A stretch of DNA of 64,000 bases from Herbaspirillum sp. ASV7 (GTDB taxonomy: Bacteria > Pseudomonadota > Gammaproteobacteria > Burkholderiales > Burkholderiaceae_D). A model generated the notes under the pieces. It was not told the DNA's origin and searched no databases. It saw only the letters and a list, made by a program, of their open reading frames with translations. Each line of letters opens with the position of its first letter. Position 1 is the stretch's first letter. The stretch spans positions 1-64,000 of the forward strand of contig NZ_JAELUH010000006.1 in the NCBI RefSeq assembly GCF_016429215.1, written 5' to 3'. This document shows positions 53,412 to 62,848 of the stretch, one piece after another. The position numbers were made by a program, and so were the translations under genes.

Positions 53412-54780
53412 ACGATCAATCAACAAGAAACCGGCTGGTAAAGCGCGCCCGGTGGTGGACTACAGCCGCATCTTCCAGAAGGGCAAGCTGGGTATCGTGG
53501 CCGGCCTGCGCTGGGTGCCGCTGACCAAGGGCGAACGCAGCAAACTCTTCAATGCGGCGCGGGACGAGAGCGAACACAGCTATTGCATCACCCCCGATGG
53601 CACGCAGATCGGCTTCTTCTCCTCCAATCCGGGCGGGCACGGCAAGGGCCGTGGTGCCCTGGCCTCGCTGGCGCTTCTGCTGGGCCAGAACTATTCGCAC
53701 GGCGGCGAGGAAATCTTCGCCTTCCATGTCGATGCCGAGCGCAGTTGCCTGGTCGTCCTGCGCGACGGGCAACCGGTACCGGGTTTCGACGTCATCGGCC
53801 GCGCCGACATGGTGGCCGAGCGCATCAATACCTTCTTGCAGCTCTCCGACGGGACTGCGGTGCGACGGCTTGGCGCCGCCGATCTGCTGGGCAATGTGGA
53901 AGAGATCGATTGGGACCTGGTACTGGACGAAGTCAACGCCAAGGTACGCCTGAAGAAGATTCCCGATGTCCGGCGAATGCTCGTGGCATTGGCGGCGTCG
54001 GCTGTACTGTTCGCGGCCGTATTCGGCGGGGTTACCTACAAGCTGGCGCGGGACAAGAGGATCGCCGATGAGCAGGCACGCATCGCCAGCGATCCCAACA
54101 TCGTCTACGAGAGCAAGATCGACGGTGATCTTGCCGCTGTCACAGGCACCGGCCAGGCCAGCCTGCAACGGATGATCGGCGGACTCAAGCAGATTCCGCT
54201 GCAGATCAAGGGCTGGCGCCTGAGCAAGGTGGACTGCACCCCCTCCCTGTGCAACGCCTCATGGCGCCGCAGCTACGGCAACTTCGCCGAGTTCGTGCAG
54301 GCACTGCCGCCCTCGGCCATGGGCCAGCCGCAATATGACGTCTTCAAGCCCGAGGATCTGACCAGCGCCCGCCTGGTGACGCAACACCGCCTGGAACATA
54401 AAGCAGCCGGCAGTACTGTGCCGGCAACGACAGCGCCAGCACCCAAGCTGATGCGCACGTCCCTGCCGCTGCGCAGCGCCGTGTCCGCGAATTTCTTCAG
54501 TTCCCTGCAGGATCTGTCGATGGTCGACGTCAAGGTCAAGGTGGAGCCAGCGTTGTTGTTCGCCGGGCAAGGTGATGTCAACCAGTTGGCCCGCCCGGTG
54601 GTCAACGCAGCCTGGACCATCGAGGGGCCACTATGGACCCTGGAAGACATCGTGCTGGAAGACTATGTGGCCGTCGATACGTTCAGCATTGAACTCGAGA
54701 CAGACAAGGCTGCCGCGTCGATGGAACAGACCCGTTACAAGCTCTCAGGAAAATATTATGCAAAAGGTAAAGACTTCTAA
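53404..54780 (+). CDS. pilO: PilO-type type IVb pilus inner-membrane protein
   Basis: 458 residues. An N-terminal cytoplasmic domain of about 190 residues (GIVAGLRWVPLTKGERSKLFNAARDES ... FAFHVDAERSCLVVLRDGQPVPGFDVIG) with one membrane segment (about 196-212, MLVALAASAVLFAAVFGGV) and a periplasmic domain with two Cys (VDCTPSLCNASWRRSYG). This is the PilO2-like layout of R64-type systems. It aligns the inner-membrane platform with the secretin. Overlaps pilP by 23 bases. Confidence 0.88.
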   Translation: MFKRSINKKPAGKARPVVDYSRIFQKGKLGIVAGLRWVPLTKGERSKLFNAARDESEHSYCITPDGTQIGFFSSNPGGHGKGRGALASLALLLGQNYSHGGEEIFAFHVDAERSCLVVLRDGQPVPGFDVIGRADMVAERINTFLQLSDGTAVRRLGAADLLGNVEEIDWDLVLDEVNAKVRLKKIPDVRRMLVALAASAVLFAAVFGGVTYKLARDKRIADEQARIASDPNIVYESKIDGDLAAVTGTGQASLQRMIGGLKQIPLQIKGWRLSKVDCTPSLCNASWRRSYGNFAEFVQALPPSAMGQPQYDVFKPEDLTSARLVTQHRLEHKAAGSTVPATTAPAPKLMRTSLPLRSAVSANFFSSLQDLSMVDVKVKVEPALLFAGQGDVNQLARPVVNAAWTIEGPLWTLEDIVLEDYVAVDTFSIELETDKAAASMEQTRYKLSGKYYAKGKDF

Positions 54781-55459
54781 ATTGCCCCTGGCGATGGTCG
54801 CGCTGACGGCCTTGCTGCAGGGCACGGTGCCAGCCTCCCACGCCGAGGATGCGGCGGCACAGGCCAATGCATCTGCCGATAGCATGGATCAGAACGTCAC
54901 CCTGGGTGACATGATCAAGCTCTCCAAACAGGCCAGCGAGCGCGAGTTCGCCGCCAAGCTCAATCCGGGCAGCAGGAAATCCGTCAAGGACACGCCCGCC
55001 GAACCTGCGTTGGTGGAGAAGAATCCGGTACTGCTGGCGCTGTATGGGATCGACCGCAACTACAAAGCCGAACTCGACGTCAATGGCCAGTCGCGCGTGG
55101 TGCAGGTGCCCGGCCCGCTCAGCAAGATGGGGCCATGGAAATACATCGTCCTCATGGAAGACGGCGTACTGCTGACCAGGAGCCCACCGGACAGCAACCC
55201 ACCCGCCAGCAACAGAACGGGCAGCGCAACACGTGGTACGGCGGCGCTGGCGTGCCAGCAAAAGGAGACTTGCCTGTTCCTGTCGGTGCCCAAGGCCGGC
55301 AGCGATTCTCGCTCGCTGGTCACGCCTGATGCCCAGGCCCGGCTGTTGGCTAGCCAGTTGCCGGGAGCCGGCCGTGCGCCTGCTCTCGAATTCGGTGGCA
55401 AGCCCCAGCCTCTGGAAGAGCGCATCAATATGGGTACGACGCGACCGGCGCCACGTTGA
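54758..55459 (+). CDS. pilP: PilP-type pilus biogenesis protein
   Basis: 233 residues: signal peptide (about 1-29, MAMVALTALLQGTVPASHA), an extended region with NVTLGDMIKLSKQASEREFAAKL, then a compact domain (PVLLALYGIDRNYKAELDVNGQSRVVQVPGPLSKMGPWKYIVLMEDGVLL). This is the R64 PilP pattern. Probably a periplasmic connector. A long Ser/Pro/Gly tail follows. Stop overlaps the pilQ ATG (TGATG). Confidence 0.87.
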   Translation: MQKVKTSKLPLAMVALTALLQGTVPASHAEDAAAQANASADSMDQNVTLGDMIKLSKQASEREFAAKLNPGSRKSVKDTPAEPALVEKNPVLLALYGIDRNYKAELDVNGQSRVVQVPGPLSKMGPWKYIVLMEDGVLLTRSPPDSNPPASNRTGSATRGTAALACQQKETCLFLSVPKAGSDSRSLVTPDAQARLLASQLPGAGRAPALEFGGKPQPLEERINMGTTRPAPR

Positions 55460-57159
55460 TGACCAGCATGAACAAGCTCCCTGAAAAAGCCCAGCCGACG
55501 ACCCTGGAAATGGGTCATCTGCGGCGTGCCGAAGATCTGCCACAATTCCATACCGTACTGGAAATGTGGCCGGCGGGGAAAGCCCGCGCCTTCAATCGGG
55601 AGCGCATTGCCGTACTGAAGATGGAAGGGGGCATGATTGCAGTGGTCGCCAGCAAGGCGGTGAACCTGTCCCCGGAGTGGTTCCATATCCTCGACCGGCT
55701 CAGACGTGACGGCAAGTCACCGCGCATGTTCTTCACGGCTGAGCCTATCGTCTTCGAGATCCTCGAGTATCACGTCTCAGCCACGCATGAGGACGCGGCG
55801 ACCAGGGCAGTATCGGGGATCGACCTGATCATCGCGGAGTCCAAGCCGCTGAATTACTTCGCCGACATGGTCGGCCGCACCATCGAGATCGGCGCCAGCG
55901 ACGCCCACCTAGAGGTGCGCGGAGAATATGCCCTCCTCAATGCTCGCGTAGGCGGCGTGATGCGCCGCATCGGCAACTATCCTGCACAGATCGTCATTGA
56001 TGCCGTCAGCGCGGCCTTTACCGTGCAGGCCGAGGAATTGTCTCGTTCGGATGCGGCCTTCAATGCCCGCCTACCGCAACAGGCCATGATCCCGATCCGC
56101 AACAAGGACAAGGATTACACCCTGCGCTACCAGAGCCACCCCTCGGTAGGTGGCTTCGACGTGGTGCTGCGGATCCTGCATTCCAGCGCCAGCTCCTCCG
56201 GCAGGGTCAAGAGCCTGCCGGAACTGGGCTACTTGCCCAGTCAGGTGGAGCAACTGGATCTGGCCATGCAGTCGGCCTGGGGTGGCGTGTTCGTGGCCGG
56301 TGTCACCGGTTCGGGAAAGACCACCACGCTCAACACCATGCTCTCGATGATGGCCGTGGGCGGGGAGCGCAAGATCATTTCCATCGAAGATCCGGTCGAG
56401 TACATCGTGCCGGGCGTGACCCACCTGTCGGTACAGCGAACCAATGCGGTGGGCGGGGAGAATCCCTTCCTCAATGCCATGCGCGCCTTCCTGCGGCTCG
56501 ATCCGGATATCGGCATGTTCGGCGAGGTGCGCGATCAGCTCTCGGGGGAGATCGCCCAGGCCGCCATCGAAACTGGTCACAAGATCTTCACCACCGTGCA
56601 CGCCACATCGGCACTGGGCATCGTCTCGCGATTGACCTCGAAGATGGTCGGACTGGACCGGCATGCGGTCTGCAATCCGGAGTTTCTTTCCATCCTGGTC
56701 TATCAGGCCCTGCTGCCGAAGAACTGCCCCCATTGCAAGATGCCCGCCAAGCAGCACCTTCCCGCTGCGGAGCTGGCGGACTACGAAACCCTCTTCGGCC
56801 TCGATATCGACCGGATCATGTGCGCCAGCGATGACGGCTGCCCGCATTGCCGCATCCCCGGAGTGGACTACAGCTCGGTGGTCCATGCCGGCACCAGCGG
56901 GGTATGCGTGGCGGCCGAGGTGATCACGCCCGACAGCGGTCTTCTGCGGCTCTTGCTGGCAGGGCGCGACCTGGATGCGCGTGACCACTACCACGCCACC
57001 CGCGTGGCCTCCTTCAGTGCGCCGGACATGCAAGGCAAGGCCGCCTGGGGCCACGCCCTCTACAGCGTGGCGCAAGGGCAGATCGATCCCTATTACTTCA
57101 AGAGCACCTTTGGTCATCCCAAGGGCTTCCGCCAGATCGTGCAAAAGGAAATGCCATGA
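55459..57159 (+). CDS. pilQ: PilQ-type secretion/assembly ATPase
   Basis: 566 residues of the GspE/VirB11 superfamily, the cytoplasmic motor for pilus extension. Walker A GVTGSGKTTT at about 281-290, Asp box (ISIEDPVEYIV), Walker B RLDPDIGMFGEVRDQLSG (about 347-362), His box (GHKIFTTVHATSALGIV), and CPHCK plus CPHCR for zinc. The Walker B glutamate context GEVRD is typical. No PilT-type retraction ATPase is in the operon. Start ATG at 55459 is chosen over the TTG at 55456. Confidence 0.94.
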   Translation: MTSMNKLPEKAQPTTLEMGHLRRAEDLPQFHTVLEMWPAGKARAFNRERIAVLKMEGGMIAVVASKAVNLSPEWFHILDRLRRDGKSPRMFFTAEPIVFEILEYHVSATHEDAATRAVSGIDLIIAESKPLNYFADMVGRTIEIGASDAHLEVRGEYALLNARVGGVMRRIGNYPAQIVIDAVSAAFTVQAEELSRSDAAFNARLPQQAMIPIRNKDKDYTLRYQSHPSVGGFDVVLRILHSSASSSGRVKSLPELGYLPSQVEQLDLAMQSAWGGVFVAGVTGSGKTTTLNTMLSMMAVGGERKIISIEDPVEYIVPGVTHLSVQRTNAVGGENPFLNAMRAFLRLDPDIGMFGEVRDQLSGEIAQAAIETGHKIFTTVHATSALGIVSRLTSKMVGLDRHAVCNPEFLSILVYQALLPKNCPHCKMPAKQHLPAAELADYETLFGLDIDRIMCASDDGCPHCRIPGVDYSSVVHAGTSGVCVAAEVITPDSGLLRLLLAGRDLDARDHYHATRVASFSAPDMQGKAAWGHALYSVAQGQIDPYYFKSTFGHPKGFRQIVQKEMP

Positions 57160-58244
57160 ATTTTTTCGAACGCCTGCAACTGAGCATGGCCAAGCGCCAG
57201 CTGCGCGCACGCCGGGCCGAATTCTATTTCGACCTGGCCATGTCGCTGGAAGACCGGGTTCCGCTGTTTTCCACCTTCAAGAAGTATGAACAACGCGCCC
57301 GCAAACGCGACCGCGGCATGGCCCTGCTCTACCGCCATATCCTCAAGAACGCCATCAACGGCTCGCTGGCCACGGCATTGAAGGGGGTAGCGCCCCCGTC
57401 CGAACTGATGATGCTCGATGCCGCCCAGACGGCGGGTGACGCGAGCGTGGCCGAGGGTCTGCGCTTTCTGTCGGGCACAGTGGAAAAGACCGAACGTATG
57501 ACGGCCGCCATCAAGGGCGCGGTGATGTATCCACTGTTCCTCATCGCGCTGTTCTACGCCATCCTATTAGGCTTTTCGTTCTACGCCATTCCGGTGCTGG
57601 AATCGATTATGCCCGTGAGCGAATGGCCGGCCTCGGGGAAAGCCCTGGCCCTGGTCGCCAATGGTGTACGCCAGTATGGGCTGCTGATGATCGGGATCAA
57701 CGTGTTCCTGTTCATCATCTTCCTGTACTCGCTGTCTCATTGGGCCGGCGCAAGCCGCCGACCTTTCGACAGGCGACTCCCCTATAGCGTCTACCGGGAC
57801 TATTCCGGCGCCATGCTGATCGTCTCGCTGGCCTCGCTGATGCGCTCCGGCATTTCGCTGCGCTCGTCGCTGGAGCAGGCCGTGCGCTATTCCACCCCAT
57901 GGATGCGCTGGCACCTGCGCAGCATCCTTCGCGGCATCAGCTCGGCCAATGCGCAAAACTTCGGAGCCGCCTTCAGCACCGGCGTGCTCAACCAGGATCT
58001 GGAAGACCGCATCATGGATGCCTCCGAGCGCCGCGACCCGGTGGAAGCCTTCGTCAAGATCGGCACCGGGTCCATCGACCGCATCGCCACCTCCATCGAA
58101 AAATCCTCTTCCCGTCTCAACAGCGTGATGCTGCTGGCCTGCGGCGTCGCGCTGGCGTCCATGCTGCTGGGCTTCATGGCCACCACGCAACAACTTCAAA
58201 GCGCCGTGCAAAAGAAAACTCAACAAACTTCTCAGAGGAAATGA
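57156..58244 (+). CDS. pilR: PilR-type inner-membrane platform protein (GspF family)
   Basis: 362 residues with two GspF domains and three membrane segments (VMYPLFLIALFYAILLGFSFYAI about 128-150; YGLLMIGINVFLFIIFLYSL about 172-191; SVMLLACGVALASMLLGFMA near 335-354). The cytoplasmic N-terminal part (about 1-125) is charged, with LKNAINGSLATALKGVAPPSE. It anchors the PilQ ATPase. Overlaps pilQ and pilV by four bases each. Confidence 0.92.
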   Translation: MNFFERLQLSMAKRQLRARRAEFYFDLAMSLEDRVPLFSTFKKYEQRARKRDRGMALLYRHILKNAINGSLATALKGVAPPSELMMLDAAQTAGDASVAEGLRFLSGTVEKTERMTAAIKGAVMYPLFLIALFYAILLGFSFYAIPVLESIMPVSEWPASGKALALVANGVRQYGLLMIGINVFLFIIFLYSLSHWAGASRRPFDRRLPYSVYRDYSGAMLIVSLASLMRSGISLRSSLEQAVRYSTPWMRWHLRSILRGISSANAQNFGAAFSTGVLNQDLEDRIMDASERRDPVEAFVKIGTGSIDRIATSIEKSSSRLNSVMLLACGVALASMLLGFMATTQQLQSAVQKKTQQTSQRK

Positions 58245-60565
58245 TGACTTCCCTACTTCATTGCATTTCGCAGCGCCTCTTGTCCCTCCCCAGGCGCAGC
58301 ACGTCCCTTGATCCGCAGCGGCGCGATACACGCCGCCGACAGCGCGGTTTTGCGCTCGGCCAGGCGCTGATGACGACCGCAATACTGGGCGGCATTGGTG
58401 CCGTCGGCACCGACTGGGCCTCGCAGCAGCGTCAGGCCGCCGTGCTGGAAGCACAGAGCGCGATCTATGCCCGCATCAACAATGGCGTTGGCGTCTATAT
58501 GACCCTGTACTATCCGCAGATCATCGACCGCCGTAGCTATCCGGATAGCTGTGCCAACGTGAGCTATTCCGCCTCCGGCGGTGGCAGCACCCCATGCACC
58601 TTCACAGCCACCTACATCGATGCCGCTGGCACCAGCCAGAGCCGCAAGATCAACAACATCCTGCAACCGACCCTGGCCGATCTCCAGGCCATCGGCGTTC
58701 TGGACGGCCAGATTCCGGCCTCGCCGCTGCTGCCGGTCAACCCAACGGTAGTCACTGCAACCGCCCCCGGCGGCGCACCGACCGCACACGACAACATCTA
58801 CGGCATCATCATCAAACGCACGCCCGCCGGCACGGACGTCAATCTCGATTCGCTGGTCTTCAACGTACAGCCCTACTCACTAGTGACTGCCGACATGTCG
58901 GCACTGCTGCGCATGTCCAACGGGCTAGGCGCAAGCTCTGGGCTCCCCGATCGCGACTCCGTCACCAGCAGCATCAATCCCCAGTTCGACCTGAAAGCCT
59001 ACGCCGGCGCCTGGAGCGTTACCAATCCAGTGCAGCAGACGGCGGCAGGCGTCGTCAAAGGCATGCCCGGCATCCTGGCCTGGCGCAATGGCTATGACGC
59101 CACTGCCTCACTGGAGCTGATGCGCCGTGATGGTTCGCTCAAACCAACGGCGGACTGGAACTTTGGCAACCACTCCATCACCAATCTCAATCAACTATCG
59201 GCCAAAGGCATCAGTACCGACGCCCTGACCGCTGGCGCCTTGACCACCGGCACGCTGACCGCCAATGGCGCCGCCAAACTCAACAGCACGCTCGATGTCC
59301 AGGGTAAGTTGACCGCGCTGGGCGCCATGGTGGTCCAGGGCGCCTCGGATATTCAGTCGTTGGTGGTGAACGGAGAGGCCACCTTCAAGGCACCGGTGCA
59401 GATGAATGCGTCGCTCAATGTAGCTGGCCAGTTGAGCGCAAATGGTGGCATACGCACCCCCAGGCTCAACATCGAGAATGCCGCCCAGTTTTCCAGCAGC
59501 GGCGCCCGTCTGCTGGCCTATGGCAATTACGTCACCTTGGGGATGGGCTGTCTGGAGAATCTCGCCCTGGCGCAAGACACCAACGGGCGATTGATGATGT
59601 GCTCCGCCAACTACTGGGTGGTGGCCAATAACAACTACCCGCTTAGCCAGGTCAATGCCGGCGACAGCTGCGGTCCGGAAGAAGGTGCGGCCGCTTATCT
59701 GCCCAATGGGCTGATGGCGATCTGCAGAGGCAGAAAGTGGCAAGCTGCCGCCATGGGCAAGCAGGTAGCGGGTCAACCCTGCACAACGACAGGCATGATG
59801 GCCGCCGAAATCACGGCACAAGGCGTGTCCAACCTGCTGGTCTGCCAGCCCAAGAGCGACGGTGGCCTGGCCTGGTCGACCAGCATCTACGCGCGAGCGA
59901 AGGCGGAAGCTGCCAGAGAAGGGGACAGCTGCAACACCGACCAGATCAATGCAATGGCAAGCAACAGCAACGGCGCTCAGTCGGGCATCCTGCGGTGTAC
60001 GTCCAACGGACGCGGCGGCGCACAGTGGCGGATGCCGTTCAAGAAACAAACGGAAGAGATCATCGACCCCAACGAATATCTGGCCGTCGATTTTCGCTGG
60101 AAAGACTGGCACCGCAACCAGCTCGGCTCCTGGTGGTGGGGCCAGACGATCCCCAGGCAGATCACCCTGAGACACTGGAAAAATGGCGTCGTGATCAATA
60201 GCTGGGAAAACGTCAAGGAGGGATTCGGCGACGACAACGGCCTCTATCACGTGTACGCAGCGGCTGGAGGCGACTACCCGTACGAGAACTTCAGCCGCGC
60301 GCGCTTCCACTTCAGCTACATCACGCCCATGGATCCGACGGAATGGACCAAGCCCATGTTCAGAAGGCCAGCCAACACCTGCATGAATTGCTATCTCGAT
60401 GACGACGGAAGGGCCGGCGGCCCTGACAGACGAGAGGTCAAGTTCGAACCGATGTTCCTCGAATTCAACTTCTATAACAAAGACGGCACCGACAATGGTA
60501 GCGAACATTACTACCAGCTCGTCGCCTTCAAGAAAAAACGCTGGACCTACCTGGCAACGGAATAA
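58241..60565 (+). CDS. pilV: PilV-like pilus tip adhesin (shufflon-type N-terminal region)
   Basis: 774 residues. A 36-residue basic leader ends RG, then FALGQALMTTAILGGIGAVGTDW, a prepilin-like helix but with Gln at +5 instead of Glu. The body (about 60-320) is Gly/Thr/Ser-rich. A repetitive stretch (about 325-415: TAGALTTGTLTANGAAKLNSTLDVQGKL..., pattern LxxxGxLxxxG) resembles the Bac_shufflon constant region (PF04917). Cys-rich domains follow (AGDSCGPEEG, CRGRKWQ, QPCTTTG, DSCNTDQ, LRCTSNG, at about 475-600), then a unique Trp/Tyr/Arg-rich C-terminal domain (about 605-774) with CMNCYLDDD. The tip protein determines receptor specificity. Start may be 58244. Confidence 0.85.
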   Translation: MMTSLLHCISQRLLSLPRRSTSLDPQRRDTRRRQRGFALGQALMTTAILGGIGAVGTDWASQQRQAAVLEAQSAIYARINNGVGVYMTLYYPQIIDRRSYPDSCANVSYSASGGGSTPCTFTATYIDAAGTSQSRKINNILQPTLADLQAIGVLDGQIPASPLLPVNPTVVTATAPGGAPTAHDNIYGIIIKRTPAGTDVNLDSLVFNVQPYSLVTADMSALLRMSNGLGASSGLPDRDSVTSSINPQFDLKAYAGAWSVTNPVQQTAAGVVKGMPGILAWRNGYDATASLELMRRDGSLKPTADWNFGNHSITNLNQLSAKGISTDALTAGALTTGTLTANGAAKLNSTLDVQGKLTALGAMVVQGASDIQSLVVNGEATFKAPVQMNASLNVAGQLSANGGIRTPRLNIENAAQFSSSGARLLAYGNYVTLGMGCLENLALAQDTNGRLMMCSANYWVVANNNYPLSQVNAGDSCGPEEGAAAYLPNGLMAICRGRKWQAAAMGKQVAGQPCTTTGMMAAEITAQGVSNLLVCQPKSDGGLAWSTSIYARAKAEAAREGDSCNTDQINAMASNSNGAQSGILRCTSNGRGGAQWRMPFKKQTEEIIDPNEYLAVDFRWKDWHRNQLGSWWWGQTIPRQITLRHWKNGVVINSWENVKEGFGDDNGLYHVYAAAGGDYPYENFSRARFHFSYITPMDPTEWTKPMFRRPANTCMNCYLDDDGRAGGPDRREVKFEPMFLEFNFYNKDGTDNGSEHYYQLVAFKKKRWTYLATE

Positions 60566-60568
60566 GCG

Positions 60569-60904
60569 ATGCACGCTGCAGACTTGATATTGATCCTGCT
60601 GTTCCTGATCCTGGCCTATGGCGGCCCGTTCTTGCTGGGCTGCCTGTACTTCGGCCTGCGGCGGTTGCGCCGGCCTGCCCTGCCGGTCGATGGCTCCGGT
60701 CAGATGCGCTCTGCCGTGCTGCCTTTGCTCTGTGTCGTGACCTTGTTGCTGGCCTTTGGGCTGGGCCACTTCAAGGTACTGAGCTACCCCGGTGCCATCA
60801 TGCTGTCGATGGCGCTGGGGGCACCGGTGTTTTTCCTCAGTGCCGCACTCGTGGTCAAGGCCCGCCCGCCGGCCTCAGAGGAAGGACAAGAGGAAGGACA
60901 CTGA
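60569..60904 (+). CDS. Small membrane protein of the pilus operon
   Basis: 111 residues with about three hydrophobic segments (LILILLFLILAYGGPFLLGCLYFGL; VLPLLCVVTLLLAFGLGHF; YPGAIMLSMALGAPVFFLSAALVV) and a Glu-rich tail (ASEEGQEEGH). It begins 3 bases after the pilV stop and abuts the pilT gene. No family is recognised. Its location suggests a pilus-associated role, not proved by sequence. Confidence 0.7.
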   Translation: MHAADLILILLFLILAYGGPFLLGCLYFGLRRLRRPALPVDGSGQMRSAVLPLLCVVTLLLAFGLGHFKVLSYPGAIMLSMALGAPVFFLSAALVVKARPPASEEGQEEGH

Positions 60905-61357
60905 ATGCGGTGGTCCGGCAATACCCTGATACTGGCCGCCGTGCTGGCGGGCGCCTGGTGCGCTGGTCCGGCGCAGGCGGCCAATCTGTGCTTCGACCAG
61001 GCGGGGGCGCGCTACGGTGTGTCCCCGCTGATCCTGCAGGCCATTGCCCAGCAGGAGTCGGGCATGAACCCCAGGGCGATGAACCGCAATCGCAACGGCA
61101 CGCGCGACATTGGCATCATGCAGATCAATTCCAGCTGGTTGGGTTTTCTGGCACGCCACCACATCCGCGAAGCGGACCTCTACGATGCCTGCACCAACAT
61201 CCATGTCGGTGCCTGGATACTCGGCTCCAACTTCCAGCGCATGGGCGTGAGCTGGGAGGCCGTCGGCGCCTATAACGCCGTCAGCCCCGACAAGCGCGCC
61301 CGCTACGCCACCCAGGTCATCGGCCGCCTGCGCCGTCTGCTCAAAGAGGCCAAGTAG
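60905..61357 (+). CDS. pilT: PilT-type lytic transglycosylase (SLT family)
   Basis: 150 residues: signal peptide (about 1-25, MRWSGNTLILAAVLAGAWCAGPAQAA), then a VirB1-like transglycosylase domain with catalytic Glu in IAQQESGMNPRAMNRN, GIMQINSSWLGFL and AYNAVSPDKRARYATQVI. It opens peptidoglycan for the pilus. This is the R64 PilT, not the PilT retraction ATPase of type IVa pili. GGAAGGA precedes the ATG. Confidence 0.92.
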   Translation: MRWSGNTLILAAVLAGAWCAGPAQAANLCFDQAGARYGVSPLILQAIAQQESGMNPRAMNRNRNGTRDIGIMQINSSWLGFLARHHIREADLYDACTNIHVGAWILGSNFQRMGVSWEAVGAYNAVSPDKRARYATQVIGRLRRLLKEAK

Positions 61358-61359
61358 TC

Positions 61360-61385
61360 AGCGGCGCGCTCGCGCCGCTCTTTTC
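61360..61385 (+). terminator. GC-rich hairpin with short T-run after pilT
   Basis: AGCGGCGCG (61360-61368), CT, CGCGCCGCT (61371-61379), then C and TTTT. A possible partial terminator between pilT and the prepilin peptidase gene. Confidence 0.5.
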
Positions 61386-61406
61386 CCTCCCCTCAAGGAA
61401 TACCCC

Positions 61407-62285
61407 ATGTTTGCATCAGCCACCGCGCTTTTCGCCGACACCGGGTTCGTCATCGCCGCTGCGGCGCTGGCCGGACTCTGCGTCGGCAGCTTTCTGAATG
61501 TACTGATCTATCGTCTGCCGTTGATGTTGGAGGCTGCCTATGCCGATCCGGATGCGCCTGAGACCCACGACGTCGGACAATCGCCTCTGACATTGGCGAC
61601 ACCAGGTTCGCACTGCCCGGCCTGCAAACGTCCGGTACGTCCGATTGAAAACATTCCGCTCCTGAGCTATCTGTTCCTGCGCGGCCGCTGTGCTGGCTGC
61701 CAGGTTCGCATCCCGCTGCGCTATCCGCTGGTCGAACTGGGCAGCGCCCTGCTCGCCGCCGGCGCCGCCTGGCACTTCGGCCCGACGCTGCAACTGGCAG
61801 GCGCATTGCTGCTGCTCTGGACGCTGACTGCCCTCTTCTTCATCGACATCGATCACCAGATCCTGCCCGACAGTCTGACCCTGCCCTTGCTCTGGCTGGG
61901 TCTGTTGTTCAACTCGTTCGCCGCCTTCGTCCCCCTGCGCGATGCCGTCTGGGGAGCGGTCGCCGGCTATGTAGCTCTGTGGAGCGTTTTCTGGATATTT
62001 CGCCTGATCACCGGCAAGGACGGCATGGGCTATGGCGACTTCAAACTGCTCGCCGCCCTCGGCGCCTGGCTAGGCTGGGCACCGCTGCTGCCGATCATTG
62101 TGCTGGCGTCAACCGGCGCATCGTTGGTCGGATTGTTGCAAATGCACCTGCACCACACCGACCGCCAGCACACCTTGGCCTTCGGCCCCTACCTTGCGGT
62201 CGCGGGCGCAGTGGCACTGTTTTGGGAGATGGGGCTGTGGATGGGTGATCTGCTGCTGGTCTGTACCCATCACACCTTTGCGTGA
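61407..62285 (+). CDS. Prepilin peptidase (A24 family)
   Basis: 292 residues, about eight membrane segments. The cytoplasmic zinc site HCPACKRPVRPIENIPLLSYLFLRGRCAGCQVRI (CxxC twice) and the two catalytic aspartates in FFIDIDHQILPDSLTLP and GKDGMGYGDFKLLAALGAWLG are intact. It cleaves prepilins between Gly and the +1 residue and N-methylates. Full-length bifunctional type (with N-terminal methylase domain), equal in role to R64 PilU or PilD. AAGGA precedes the ATG. The last gene of the recognisable pilus set. Confidence 0.93.
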   Translation: MFASATALFADTGFVIAAAALAGLCVGSFLNVLIYRLPLMLEAAYADPDAPETHDVGQSPLTLATPGSHCPACKRPVRPIENIPLLSYLFLRGRCAGCQVRIPLRYPLVELGSALLAAGAAWHFGPTLQLAGALLLLWTLTALFFIDIDHQILPDSLTLPLLWLGLLFNSFAAFVPLRDAVWGAVAGYVALWSVFWIFRLITGKDGMGYGDFKLLAALGAWLGWAPLLPIIVLASTGASLVGLLQMHLHHTDRQHTLAFGPYLAVAGAVALFWEMGLWMGDLLLVCTHHTFA

Positions 62286-62344
62286 TCCATTTCTAAGTCA
62301 GACGCAATCCAGACAGCGACTTCTCTTACCTGCCATCAGACGAT

Positions 62345-62716
62345 ATGGAAGAACTGTTCCTCACTTTCCTTCGATCCATTGTGGAGGTCGCACAACTTAT
62401 CTTTACGCGCTTATTCCAATGGCCGCGCCGGCACATGTGGCTGAACGATGCAGAGCACTTCCTCATGAAATATCTCATGTGGTTTATCGGAGGATGCCTG
62501 GCTTCTGTCTTGTCGCTTTTTCTAGCAAATCAGCTATTTATCTCGCCGCCGGAATTTCTCACAATCACCTTCTTTCTGGCGCCATTTGCGGTTGCATTTC
62601 TGGTCCAAGAGATCAGCCGCCATTGCATGAGCACTGATTTTTATGCCTGCCCTCGCAGTTATTTTTCGCAGGCGCTTTGGTACTCATTAGGTTTCGCGTC
62701 AATTCAATTTTTTTAA
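62345..62716 (+). CDS. Membrane protein of unknown function
   Basis: 123 residues with a charged N-terminal amphipathic segment and three hydrophobic stretches (about 45-62, FIGGCLASVLSLFLANQL; about 70-86, LTITFFLAPFAVAFLV; C-terminal LGFASIQFF). No family recognised. Composition is markedly less GC-rich than the pilus genes. Ribosome-binding site weak. 59 bases downstream of the prepilin peptidase. Confidence 0.6.
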   Translation: MEELFLTFLRSIVEVAQLIFTRLFQWPRRHMWLNDAEHFLMKYLMWFIGGCLASVLSLFLANQLFISPPEFLTITFFLAPFAVAFLVQEISRHCMSTDFYACPRSYFSQALWYSLGFASIQFF

Positions 62717-62848
62717 GTCCCCTGCGTCCCGGCCGAGACCAACAATGTTGGAGCAATGCGGACCGCTCGCTCCGATGAAATCTCTTTTCCGACAAATCGT
62801 GATGAGGGAATTCCCGGCGGACTTCCATTCAATAGAAAGGTCAACTTA

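Noticed and set aside
58241-61357. Shufflon (invertible PilV 3' ends) as in R64
   Set aside because: I found no tyrosine recombinase gene, no alternative 3' segments on the opposite strand, and no 19-bp repeat pairs behind pilV; it would need a repeat search to be certain.
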